DNA of 55,130 nucleotides from Paludibacteraceae bacterium (GTDB lineage Bacteria > Bacteroidota > Bacteroidia > Bacteroidales > Paludibacteraceae), in NCBI GenBank assembly GCA_017632345.1, contig JAGBRL010000083.1:1-55130 (forward strand). The letters are read 5' to 3'. Positions 46,148 to 54,784 of this stretch are shown here, in pieces (position 1 is the stretch's first letter; every line of letters starts with the position of its first letter). Position numbers and translations under genes: made by a program. Below the pieces are notes generated by a model. The model was given only the letters and a program-made list of their open reading frames with translations. It searched no databases and was not told the origin of the DNA.

Positions 46148-48544
46148 ATGAAGATTTTAAAATTTGATGGAGCGTCCGTAGGCTCCATAGAAAACTTGAA
46201 GCAAGTAAAGAAAATCGTGGAGAAGGAGACTGCCCCTGCAATTATCATTATGCCGGCAATAGAAGTGGTTAAAAACAAGCTGATCGACGTGACCAGCCTT
46301 GCTGAGCAAGGAGACTCTTCTTATTTAAACGAATTTCAATATATAGTTGACATTCACAATCATATTATAGAGAATGTCATTCCGTCTTCGTTGCAAGAAA
46401 AGACTAAAACTGAAATTGCAAGTCTTCACAATGAATTGGAGAACATAATCAAAGGTGTTTTCTTGACTAAGGAGGTTTCGCCCAAAGCCTTTGACACAAT
46501 TATCTCATACGCTTTTAAAATCTCCTCTATCATAGTAAGCACTTTCATCGACGCTAAACTTGAAGACACTGACAAGTTTGTCAAGATTTCTGACACGACT
46601 GCCGACATTGACAAATCAGCAAAGCTAATAAGAGAGAAGTTCGGCAATACGAACGAGCTTGTAGTGCTTCCGGGAAGGGCTTTAGACAACACGCTTAGCG
46701 TCGGCTGCACAGACTCAGACTACATCGCCTCTATTTTCGCCCACGCACTAAAAGCTGAAAGGCTTGAAATCTGGGGCACTACAGACGTGTTCATGACTGC
46801 AGACCCTTCCGTAATCAGCAAAGCATACACAATAGAGAGTCTAAGTTATTCCGAAGCAACTGAACTATGCAATTTTGAAAACATATCATTGGAGCCAAAG
46901 GTACTGTACCCTGTGTACGCCGAGTCAATTCCAGTGTCAGTGAGAAACATTTTCAAACAAGATGAAAAAGGCACATTGATCTCAACAGAAAACGGATCTG
47001 AGGGCAAAACTATCAAAAGCATAGCGTCAATCAATGACACTACCCTTATCACGCTTTCCAGCTTTGGCATCCTTGGTCTGAGCGACATAAAATCTCGCAT
47101 CTATACAGCTTTGGACGAAGCTTGCATAGACACCATATTCGCTTCTGAAAATTCCACAGGGTGTTCTTTCTCTATTGGCGTATATTCAGAAATAGCGGAA
47201 GATGCAGAAGAAGTCCTTCGTGAAGAACTGGAGGATTTGCTTGAAAAAGAGGAAATCACTTCAATAACGACACAGAAAGACCTCGCTATTGTTTCTGTTA
47301 TTGGAGACAACATGAAGAAGTCGACTGGCACTGCCGGAAAACTTTTCAACGCACTTGGCAGAAACAACATCAACGTGATTGCGCTCTCGCAATGCTCGTC
47401 CGAGACTAACATCTCGTTCGTTATAAATAAAGAGAACTTAAGAAAGACATTGAATTCTATTCACGAATCTTTCTTCTTGACAGACTATCAGGAGCTTAAC
47501 CTCTTTGTGGTAGGAACAGGAACTGTTGGAGGAAGCCTCCTTTCACAGTTGCATTCGCAAAAGGAACTTCTGATGAATCAAAACAGACTTAAAGTCAAAG
47601 TCATAGGTATTGCTGATGTTGCAAACTTCATTCTTGACCGGGAAGGCATTGATCTTGAAAATTACAACGAAGCACTGAAAAACGGAACTCCTTCTACTCC
47701 TGACGCGCTGAAAAAAGCTCTGATTGAGTTCAACATTTACAACTGCGTGTTTGTGGACTGCACTGCAAGCGCCGCAATTGCGTCTATATACAAAGACCTG
47801 CTGCTTCATAACATATCCGTTGTGGCTGCAAATAAGATAGCTGCTTCCGGCGACTACGACAACTATATGGAACTGAAAGAGATAGCCCGCAAACGTGGCA
47901 TCAAATATCTTTACGAAACAAATGTTGGAGCCGGATTGCCTATCATCAACACCATCAACGACTTGATATTCAGCGGAGACAAGATTGTGAAGCTTGAAGC
48001 TGTGCTATCAGGAACTCTGAACTTCATATTCAACACTATCAGCAAAGACATTCCTTTGAGCAAAGCTATCAGAATGGCGATGGAGGCAAGATTTGCAGAA
48101 CCAGACCCTCGTATAGACTTGAGCGGAAAGGACGTTATACGCAAGCTCGTGATTTTAGCGCGCGAATCTGGAATCCGGGTTGAGCAGGACGATGTGGAGA
48201 AGAACCTTTTCATCCCTAACGACTTCTTCGAAGGCACACTTGACGACTTCTGGAAGAAGGTTGAAGCGTTTGACGCAGAATTCGAAGAGCGCCGCAAGGT
48301 TGTGGAAGCCGAAAACAAACACTGGTGCTTTGTCGCTAAACTTGAAAACGGCAAGACAAGCGTAGGTCTTCAGGCTGTAGAACCGTCACATCCGTTCTAT
48401 GACTTGAAGGGCAGCAACAACCTCATCATAATAAACACAGCTCGTTACGAAGACCCAATGATGATACGTGGATACGGAGCCGGAGCTGCTGTAACTGCGG
48501 CTGGCGTGTTTGCCGACATCATCAGCATAGCAAACATCAGATAA
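46148..48544 (+). CDS. thrA: ThrA-type fusion: degenerate aspartokinase domain plus homoserine dehydrogenase
   Basis: This 798-residue protein has the length and order of ThrA: aspartokinase (about 1-290), two ACT-like regulatory domains (about 300-440) and homoserine dehydrogenase (about 450-798). The dehydrogenase half looks intact, with NLFVVGTGTVGGSLLSQL (NADP loop), AANKIAASGDYDNYMEL, YETNVGAGLPIINT and EPDPRIDLSGKDVIRKLVIL. The kinase half does not: the usual KFGGTSV is KFDGASV, the SA(x)GG-T loop is MPAIEVVKN, GERLSS is AFKISS, LGRxGSD is VGCTDSD, and TDVDG is GTTDV. Aspartate phosphorylation is therefore doubtful, and another kinase may serve the pathway. A -7 box TATATTTG lies at 45998-46005. 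Confidence 0.9.
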   Translation: MKILKFDGASVGSIENLKQVKKIVEKETAPAIIIMPAIEVVKNKLIDVTSLAEQGDSSYLNEFQYIVDIHNHIIENVIPSSLQEKTKTEIASLHNELENIIKGVFLTKEVSPKAFDTIISYAFKISSIIVSTFIDAKLEDTDKFVKISDTTADIDKSAKLIREKFGNTNELVVLPGRALDNTLSVGCTDSDYIASIFAHALKAERLEIWGTTDVFMTADPSVISKAYTIESLSYSEATELCNFENISLEPKVLYPVYAESIPVSVRNIFKQDEKGTLISTENGSEGKTIKSIASINDTTLITLSSFGILGLSDIKSRIYTALDEACIDTIFASENSTGCSFSIGVYSEIAEDAEEVLREELEDLLEKEEITSITTQKDLAIVSVIGDNMKKSTGTAGKLFNALGRNNINVIALSQCSSETNISFVINKENLRKTLNSIHESFFLTDYQELNLFVVGTGTVGGSLLSQLHSQKELLMNQNRLKVKVIGIADVANFILDREGIDLENYNEALKNGTPSTPDALKKALIEFNIYNCVFVDCTASAAIASIYKDLLLHNISVVAANKIAASGDYDNYMELKEIARKRGIKYLYETNVGAGLPIINTINDLIFSGDKIVKLEAVLSGTLNFIFNTISKDIPLSKAIRMAMEARFAEPDPRIDLSGKDVIRKLVILARESGIRVEQDDVEKNLFIPNDFFEGTLDDFWKKVEAFDAEFEERRKVVEAENKHWCFVAKLENGKTSVGLQAVEPSHPFYDLKGSNNLIIINTARYEDPMMIRGYGAGAAVTAAGVFADIISIANIR

Positions 48545-48566
48545 TTTCTTCTGACAAATATCTTCT

Positions 48567-48600
48567 AGGCTTCTCTGTTTTGGCAGAGAAGCCTTTTTTA
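48567..48600 (+). terminator. Terminator of the thrA-type gene
   Basis: An 11-bp perfect stem AGGCTTCTCTG/CAGAGAAGCCT with a 6-base loop, followed by T's. The rest of the gap to 48779 is AT-rich, with no gene. Confidence 0.9.
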
Positions 48601-48779
48601 CAATATACCAAATCATTTGACTGACAAGCAAATCTCCTCAAAAACGGCAAAATTCAAAACATTATCATCATAGATTAGAATAAAACATCAATTTAAGAAC
48701 CCATATTTATAAATTATGCTTTATTTATGCGCAAAACGGCACATTTTAGGCCTTTAAAATGAAAAATAATTCATTTTTT

Positions 48780-48810
48780 TTGCTTTTAACCTATCATTTG
48801 TCTATTTTTG
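48780..48810 (+). promoter_or_regulatory. Promoter of korAB
   Basis: TTG (48780-48782), a 20-base spacer and TATTTTTG (48803-48810). Start codons before 48818 lie in or near this element and are not used. Confidence 0.75.
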
Positions 48811-48861
48811 CATCTGTTAACGAGAATGAAACTTTTTGGTAAACTCCAAAATTATTTAAAT

Positions 48862-50703
48862 ATGGCAAATAACGTAAAAGATTTGGATCAGGTAGTGGTT
48901 CGATTTTCAGGAGACTCTGGCGACGGCATGCAGCTTGCCGGAAACATCTTCTCTACGATTTCCGCTACAGTTGGTAATGACATCTGTACTTTTCCGGACT
49001 ATCCAGCGGACATACGCGCCCCTCACGGCTCGCTGACTGGCGTTTCTGGCTTTCAAGTGCATATTGGTGCAGAAAAGGTTTTCACTCCGGGCGACAAGTG
49101 CGACGTGCTAGTTGCAATGAATCCGGCAGCTTTGAAGACACAATACAAATTCTGCAAACCTACTTCTGCAATTATCATCGACACTGACTCATTTACGGAA
49201 GGCGACCTAAAGAAGGCCAATTTCGAAACTCTTGACGCCATTGCTGAGATGGGCATTAAGAACGACGTAATCGCCGCTCCTATCACTCAGATGGTGAAGG
49301 ACTGCCTTGCTGATTCTGGCATGGACCCTAAAGCGATTTTGAAGTGCCGCAACATGTTCGCGCTTGGTCTTGTGTGCTGGCTGTTCAACCGCGACATCAG
49401 CATCGCCGCAAATATGCTCAAAGAAAAATTTGCCAAGAAACCGGGTGTGGCTGAATCTAACATTAAAGTTATTCAGGCAGGTTATGACTACGGACATAAC
49501 ACTCACTCTTCTGTTTCTCACACATATACAGTAGAGACTAAGGGAGAAAAGAAAAAAGGTCTTTACATGGACATCAACGGCAACAAGGCTACATCTTACG
49601 GCTTTATTGCCGCTGCAGAGAAGGCTGGACTTAAGTTATTCCTTGGCTCTTACCCTATCACTCCTGCAACTGACGTTCTTCATGAACTTTCAAAGCACAA
49701 ATCTCTTGGTGTGACTACAGTTCAATGCGAAGACGAAATTGCAGGATGCGCTTCGGCTCTTGGGGCTTCGTTCGCAGGTGCTTTGGCTTGCACTTCAACG
49801 TCGGGTCCTGGTATCTGTTTGAAGTCTGAAGCTATGAACCTTGCCGTTATCATGGAGCTTCCTTTAGTTGTTTTGAACGTTCAGCGAGGTGGTCCGGCAA
49901 CTGGTCTTCCTACAAAATCAGAACAGACAGACTTGCTTCAGGCTTTGTTCGGCCGTAACGGGGAATCGCCAATGCCAGTTATCGCAGCTATATCGCCAAC
50001 AGACTGCTTCGATGCGGCTTACATGGCTTGCAAAATAGCTTTGGAGCACATGACTCCAGTTGTGCTTATGACAGACGCTTTTGTGGCTAACGGCTCGGCT
50101 GCATGGAAACTGCCTAACTTGGCTGATTATCCTGCTATCAATCCGCCTTACGTCACAGAGGCAATGAAGGGCTCTTGGACACCTTATCAGCGTAACGCAG
50201 AAGGTTCTCGTTACTGGGCGGTGCCTGGAACTGAAGGCTTCACACACATCTTGGGAGGTCTTGAAAAGGACAACAAGACAGGCGCTATCTCTACAGACCC
50301 TGAAAACCATGACTTGATGACTCGTCTTCGTCAGGAAAAAATTGACAAGATTCAGGTGCCAGACGTTGCTGTAGAAGGTGATGCAGACGATGCAGACTTG
50401 CTTATTGTTGGTTTTGGAGGCACTTACGGTCACCTTCACGCCGCAATGGACGAGATGAGAGCGGACGGCAAAAAAGTTGCTTTGGCTCACTTCAAATACA
50501 TCAACCCGCTCCCAAAAAACACAGCCGAAGTGCTTACTAAGTACAGCAAGGTGGTTGTTGCAGAACAGAACATGGGTCAGTTCGCCGGCTGGTTGCGCAT
50601 GAAGATTGACAATTTCAACCCTTATCAGTTCAATGAAGTTAAGGGTCAGCCGTTCGTAGTGTCTGAATTGGTTGAAGAGTTTAATAAAATTATTAACAAG
50701 TAA
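48862..50703 (+). CDS. korA: 2-oxoacid:ferredoxin oxidoreductase, fused gamma-alpha subunit (KorA-like)
   Basis: This 613-residue subunit belongs to an enzyme that oxidises 2-oxoacids, probably 2-oxoglutarate, to acyl-CoA with ferredoxin as electron acceptor. The N-terminal gamma-type domain (residues 1-190) has RFSGDSGDGMQLAGNIFS and FPDYPADIRAPHGSLTGVSG. The alpha part starts near 235 with GFIAAAEKAGLKLFLGSYPITPATDVL, then QCEDEIAGCASALGASFAG and TSTSGPGICLKSEAM. RGGPATGLPTKSEQTDL and the C-terminal VAEQNMGQFAGWLR complete it. The start MANNVKDLDQ at 48862 matches family length; an ATG 12 codons upstream is an alternative. It is followed by korB after 48 bases. Confidence 0.93.
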   Translation: MANNVKDLDQVVVRFSGDSGDGMQLAGNIFSTISATVGNDICTFPDYPADIRAPHGSLTGVSGFQVHIGAEKVFTPGDKCDVLVAMNPAALKTQYKFCKPTSAIIIDTDSFTEGDLKKANFETLDAIAEMGIKNDVIAAPITQMVKDCLADSGMDPKAILKCRNMFALGLVCWLFNRDISIAANMLKEKFAKKPGVAESNIKVIQAGYDYGHNTHSSVSHTYTVETKGEKKKGLYMDINGNKATSYGFIAAAEKAGLKLFLGSYPITPATDVLHELSKHKSLGVTTVQCEDEIAGCASALGASFAGALACTSTSGPGICLKSEAMNLAVIMELPLVVLNVQRGGPATGLPTKSEQTDLLQALFGRNGESPMPVIAAISPTDCFDAAYMACKIALEHMTPVVLMTDAFVANGSAAWKLPNLADYPAINPPYVTEAMKGSWTPYQRNAEGSRYWAVPGTEGFTHILGGLEKDNKTGAISTDPENHDLMTRLRQEKIDKIQVPDVAVEGDADDADLLIVGFGGTYGHLHAAMDEMRADGKKVALAHFKYINPLPKNTAEVLTKYSKVVVAEQNMGQFAGWLRMKIDNFNPYQFNEVKGQPFVVSELVEEFNKIINK

Positions 50704-50751
50704 ATAATCGTTGCGGATTTTCCGTGATGTTTATATAAAATCGTAATTGTT

Positions 50752-51753
50752 ATGACTTTTACAGCAAAAGATTTCAAAAAGGGACAGCCTCGTTGGTGTC
50801 CGGGTTGCGGTGACCATTTCTTCTTGGCTTCGTTGCAGAAAGCGATGGCTGAAATTGGCGTTGCTCCGCACAACACTGCAGTTATTTCTGGTATCGGTTG
50901 TTCAAGCCGTCTGCCTCACTATATGGCCACTTATGGCATGAACACTATTCACGGCCGTGCTGCTGCTATCGCCACAGGCTGCAAGGTTGCCAATCCTGAT
51001 TTGACCGTTTGGCAGGTTTCTGGCGACGGCGACGGGCTTGCGATTGGAGGCAACCACTTTATTCACGCTAACCGCAGAAACATCAATCTGAACATGATTC
51101 TGCTCAACAACCGTATATATGGTTTGACTAAAGGTCAGTACTCGCCTACTTCACCTCGCGGGTTCGTCAGCAAGTCTTCTCCTTACGGTACAGTTGAAGA
51201 TCCTTTCCGCCCTGCTGAACTTTGCTTCGGAGCTCGCGGACACTTCTTTGCCCGTGCGGTGGCTAACGACGCTCCTAATACTGTTGAGATTCTTAAAGCC
51301 GCTCATGCTCACAAAGGTGCTGCTGTGTGTGAAATACTTCAGAACTGCGTAATCTTCAACGACGGTACTCACGAAAGCGTTTACACTGCTGAAGGCCGCA
51401 AGAAGAATGCAATATATCTTGAACACGGAAAACCTATGATTTTTGGTGAAAACAACGAGTTCGGACTTATGCAGGAAGGTTTCGGAATCAAAGTTGTTAA
51501 AATAGGTGAAAACGGAATTACTGAAAAGGACCTTTTGGTACATGACGCTCATTGTGAAGATAACACTCTTCAGTTGAAGCTTGCTTTAATGGAAGGCCCT
51601 GATTTCCCTATCGCGCTTGGCGTTATCCGTGACGTTGACGCTCCTACTTACGACGAGGCTGTATCTGCTCAGATTGAGGACGTCAAAAGCAAAAAGAAAT
51701 ACCACAACTTCCAAGAGTTGCTGATGACTAACGACACTTGGGAAGTGAAGTAA
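50752..51753 (+). CDS. korB: 2-oxoacid:ferredoxin oxidoreductase, beta subunit (KorB-like)
   Basis: This 333-residue TPP-binding subunit is the partner of the gamma-alpha protein. It has CPGCGDHFFLASLQKA near the N-terminus, GIGCSSRLPHYM, HGRAAAIATGCKVANPDLTV and the TPP motif QVSGDGDGLAIGGNHFIHA ending in LLNN (about 88-120), then YGLTKGQYSPTSPRG. No extra iron-sulfur domain is present, as in KorB of Bacteroidales. The gene starts at ATG 50752 and is the end of the operon. Confidence 0.93.
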   Translation: MTFTAKDFKKGQPRWCPGCGDHFFLASLQKAMAEIGVAPHNTAVISGIGCSSRLPHYMATYGMNTIHGRAAAIATGCKVANPDLTVWQVSGDGDGLAIGGNHFIHANRRNINLNMILLNNRIYGLTKGQYSPTSPRGFVSKSSPYGTVEDPFRPAELCFGARGHFFARAVANDAPNTVEILKAAHAHKGAAVCEILQNCVIFNDGTHESVYTAEGRKKNAIYLEHGKPMIFGENNEFGLMQEGFGIKVVKIGENGITEKDLLVHDAHCEDNTLQLKLALMEGPDFPIALGVIRDVDAPTYDEAVSAQIEDVKSKKKYHNFQELLMTNDTWEVK

Positions 51754-51788
51754 GTGTCAAAGGGAGAAGTCTATTCCCCTCTTTATAG

Positions 51789-51826
51789 AAAAGCAGGGTA
51801 CGTGCAAAACGTATCCTGCTTTTTTT
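51789..51826 (+). terminator. Terminator of korAB
   Basis: A 15-bp stem with one G-T pair (51789-51803 with 51809-51823), loop GCAAA and a T-run. Confidence 0.9.
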
Positions 51827-51934
51827 GCAGTCATCTACCGACATTGACTGAAAGACTGAAAATTATTCACGAAATAGTGACGAATACGTAACGCGCCACT
51901 CCTCTACAGAGGTGCAAGACTTTCTGTACGTTTA

Positions 51935-53521
51935 TCAGTTCACCAACCGCTCGATCTTGCAACTATGCTCCTTAGTTTTCTCGTCGTAATTTACGCCCAC
52001 GAAAAGCAAATCTCCTTTGTAGTTATTGAGTGCCTGACAATAGTTTTTGTCCTTTATTTGCTGAAGCGCGCTTCCTGCACTTTTGTTGTGTTTTAGTTCT
52101 ATCACCATTGCCGGAATGTTTGGCAGGTAAGGAATCAAAACCAAGTCTGCGTAACCTTTCCCCGTTGGCAGTTCCTTGAAAAGTGTGTAGCGGGTGTTGG
52201 CGTAGAAGTAAGCCAAGCAAATTGCACTCTGGAAGCAATGCTCATCATTGTAGGTAAGAGGGTTTGTCACCTCTGTGTGGGCTGCGTCGAGAGCACGAGC
52301 CACTGCCTCCTCGTTGCCTTCGACGGTTGCGTCGAGGAGTTTTTTGGATGCGTTGATAATCTCCATCAGTTTCTTGTAGTCGGGACTCAGTTTAACTGAA
52401 CGCACCCACTCCTGCCGAACCTCCTCGTTTGGAATGCGGCACGTTTGTTCTTCAAAATTATAATTCAGATAACCCAAGTGAATCAGGTAAGTGAACACAT
52501 CGTCCTTCGACTCAAACTTGTCCAAAGTATTCAGGAACGAGCCGACATCCACCTCCACACTGTCGCCCGAAATCATGGTGACAACATCCTGACGGATGCC
52601 TTCAAAATCCATTAAGATATAATCTTTCAACGCCTCGAACGAGCCGGTTGCCGACCAGTAACTGCCCATCCGTTTGCGACTGATGGAAGATGTCACAGAC
52701 TTTGGATTGAAGAGGCTGACCTCGTCGCTAAGTTTGTAACCGTCATACCAACGCTGGAACTCGGCGAAGTCACATCCGTATTGTTCGCAGAGCGCTTTGG
52801 TCTCCTCTGCGGTGAAACCTACGTGCGGAGCAAATTGAGCAGCGTCGAGCATGGTGTATTCAGTGAACTCGTTCAGCTTGGACTGCACCTTGTCGCGCAC
52901 AATAGGAATGATGCCGGTGATGTATGCAAGTGCGATGGCAGGGCGGATAGCCGTGTCCTTGAAGAGTCCGTTGAGGAAGCTTAGATAACTGTCGAACAGC
53001 GATTGCGGAACTTGCTCACGAATCAAGACATCGTATTCATCTATGATGATGACAAACTTTTCGCCGGTTTCCGCATAGACTTTAAGTATGCATTGATCCA
53101 ATGTTTCTCCGCTACAAAAAGACAACGCAGGGAAAGCCACCTTAAATTCATCAACCAAAGTCTCATGAATATCTGTCATCAAAAGATCCTTTCTATTCCT
53201 CTGTATCGCCCTTTGATACCACCCGTTCAAGTCCAGCTTGATGACATTGAACTTGTTCAGGTATTTGTCAAAGCATGGCTCTTGACCGAGTTTCATCTGG
53301 CTGAAGACCTCCCGTGTGTCGCAGCCCTTTGAGTAGTAGGCAGAAATCATGTTGCCCGCCATGCTCTTTCCGAAACGGCGAGGACGGGAGAGGCAGACAA
53401 AATTATCATCAGAATCTATCAAGTCATTGAGTTCATAGATTATCTGTGATTTGTCCACATATATCTTTTTATTTTTGTTCTGCATGAACGCATCCGCGTT
53501 CGGATTCAGATATAAGCCCAT
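51935..53521 (-). CDS. AAA-ATPase-like protein with C-terminal PD-(D/E)XK nuclease domain
   Basis: This 528-residue protein belongs to the DUF1703/AAA-ATPase-like group, highly expanded in Bacteroidetes. It opens GLYLNPNADAFMQ and YVDKSQIIYELNDLI, with Walker A LSRPRRFGKSMAGNMI (about residues 44-59) and Walker B VIIIDEYDVLIRE (about 158-170). DLNGWYQRAI and LAYITGIIPIVRDKVQSKLN lie in the ATPase part. The C-terminal nuclease-like core is GKGYADLVLIPYLPN then AMVIELKHNKSAG, with the D and ExK residues in place, and a Q in LQQIKDKNY. The function is unknown. Full promoter at 53545-53575. Its last 100 or so residues recur in the partial gene at 54785-55130. Confidence 0.88.
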   Translation of the reverse strand: MGLYLNPNADAFMQNKNKKIYVDKSQIIYELNDLIDSDDNFVCLSRPRRFGKSMAGNMISAYYSKGCDTREVFSQMKLGQEPCFDKYLNKFNVIKLDLNGWYQRAIQRNRKDLLMTDIHETLVDEFKVAFPALSFCSGETLDQCILKVYAETGEKFVIIIDEYDVLIREQVPQSLFDSYLSFLNGLFKDTAIRPAIALAYITGIIPIVRDKVQSKLNEFTEYTMLDAAQFAPHVGFTAEETKALCEQYGCDFAEFQRWYDGYKLSDEVSLFNPKSVTSSISRKRMGSYWSATGSFEALKDYILMDFEGIRQDVVTMISGDSVEVDVGSFLNTLDKFESKDDVFTYLIHLGYLNYNFEEQTCRIPNEEVRQEWVRSVKLSPDYKKLMEIINASKKLLDATVEGNEEAVARALDAAHTEVTNPLTYNDEHCFQSAICLAYFYANTRYTLFKELPTGKGYADLVLIPYLPNIPAMVIELKHNKSAGSALQQIKDKNYCQALNNYKGDLLFVGVNYDEKTKEHSCKIERLVN

Positions 53522-53544
53522 AATTTCTGCTTTTTAAGTTTTTA

Positions 53545-53575
53545 CAAAGATATACAAATTCAGCGTGTCTGGCAA
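53545..53575 (-). promoter_or_regulatory. Promoter of the ATPase/nuclease gene
   Basis: On the minus strand TTG (53573-53575), a 20-base spacer and TATCTTTG (53545-53552) match the consensus, with a leader of about 17 bases to the ATG at 53521. Confidence 0.75.
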
Positions 53576-53698
53576 GTTGTTGGGAGACATAACGTGTTAT
53601 GCCTCTATATAGGTTTGTTGCGATTTCGGGATTCTTAACCCAAACCCCAATTACTCACAACAAGCAATTAAATGCTACTATTAAACTTATGGTTATCC

Positions 53699-54394
53699 TC
53701 AATATTCGAACTCGCCTTCTTGGCGTTCCGTCTCTACTTTAAACAAACCTGTTTCTTCATCAATTTTCCATGTTCTATAAGTATGCAAGCCTCGCTGGTT
53801 ACTATGCCATACAATAGCTCCGTCCTGCGTGATTTCAGACTCTACCTCTACATAATTTATTGAGGCGTCGTTCCATGATTCTTTGAACCCATAAAACAAA
53901 CATATTTGCGAAACAGGTTCCAAAGTTGATTTATCTATATTCCAGATGTCATAAAAAACACTTTCTATTGATTCTATTCGAATTATTATCGACCAATATT
54001 TTTCAGACAATACAACATATCCAATAGCATCAATGCGATGGTGAAACTTGCACATCTTTTCAACGGACGAACCGTCTTTATCTTTAATATCATAATATAC
54101 TGTCATATCATCTTCAGGATAAAGACCTGTATAGTCATGTCTTATTAACTCTCCCTCTACACTAATAACATTAGGAATAATAGTTTTCTTTCCATCACGA
54201 GGAAATAAATAACTATTAAGCCACACGTTATCCAACGAATCATAAGTAACAATGGTGCTTATTTCCTTTAATGGCAAATCAATTTGTTTGAATTTGCTTA
54301 ACAATTCGGAAACTGAGTTTTGCGAGCATACATTGTTAAAAACACCCAATAGCAACAGCAATATTACTGTTATCCTTACACTAATCACCTTCAT
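53699..54394 (-). CDS. Secreted hypothetical protein
   Basis: This 231-residue protein has a clear signal peptide (ISVRITVILLLLLGVFNNVCSQ). The mature part contains KQIDLPLKEISTIVTYDSL and PVSQICLFYGFKESWND, and looks beta-rich and soluble. No family is recognised. Its ATG overlaps the end of the frameshift-corrected upstream metallopeptidase frame (TAG within its first five codons), suggesting coupled translation, as in toxin-immunity pairs; a secreted partner would then be a periplasmic immunity protein. This role is speculative. Confidence 0.6.
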   Translation of the reverse strand: MKVISVRITVILLLLLGVFNNVCSQNSVSELLSKFKQIDLPLKEISTIVTYDSLDNVWLNSYLFPRDGKKTIIPNVISVEGELIRHDYTGLYPEDDMTVYYDIKDKDGSSVEKMCKFHHRIDAIGYVVLSEKYWSIIIRIESIESVFYDIWNIDKSTLEPVSQICLFYGFKESWNDASINYVEVESEITQDGAIVWHSNQRGLHTYRTWKIDEETGLFKVETERQEGEFEY

Positions 54395-54396
54395 AA

Positions 54397-54744
54397 GTTT
54401 CTACATATTTTATTGTTACATTTTTTATATCACTCCAATACCATTCATTGTCGTTTCCAATAATTCCTCCGCTGGTTTTATTATTCTTTATATATCCACC
54501 TTTCATCTAATGGCTCTCCGTTTTCACCACGGATAACTGCTTGGGCATCGCTGGCTGTGAGGTCCATCAGGTTGTAAGTGACGCCATTTTCGATTCCGTA
54601 TGCCTCCGAAAAAGTATGACCCAAACCAAAGATACCATGACCCAGCTCATGCGACATGGTGTGGGTAATGGCAGAGGAGTAACCGCCACCAAAGCCCCGA
54701 AAACCTTTTGATATGTGATGAGTGAAATTCATTCCTCTAACCAT
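54397..54744 (-). pseudogene. Broken metallopeptidase, possible toxin-domain remnant
   Basis: On the minus strand the frame from ATG 54744 to TAA 54481 encodes 87 residues with the zinc site SHELGHGIFGLGHTF and the downstream NLMDL of peptidase domains seen at the ends of Bacteroidetes polymorphic toxins. A typical N-terminal body is absent. After WIYKE it stops, but the neighbouring frame continues KNNKTSGGIIGNDNEWYWSD and on to VETYEGD with a stop at about 54385. One base less near 54487 would join them. The region also abuts the end of the second ATPase copy, so it is a truncated, frameshifted remnant. A -7-like TATATTTG lies at 54754-54761. Confidence 0.55.
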
Positions 54745-54784
54745 TTGCCCCCACAAATATAGTAAAATTTTGGAATTAGGGGGG

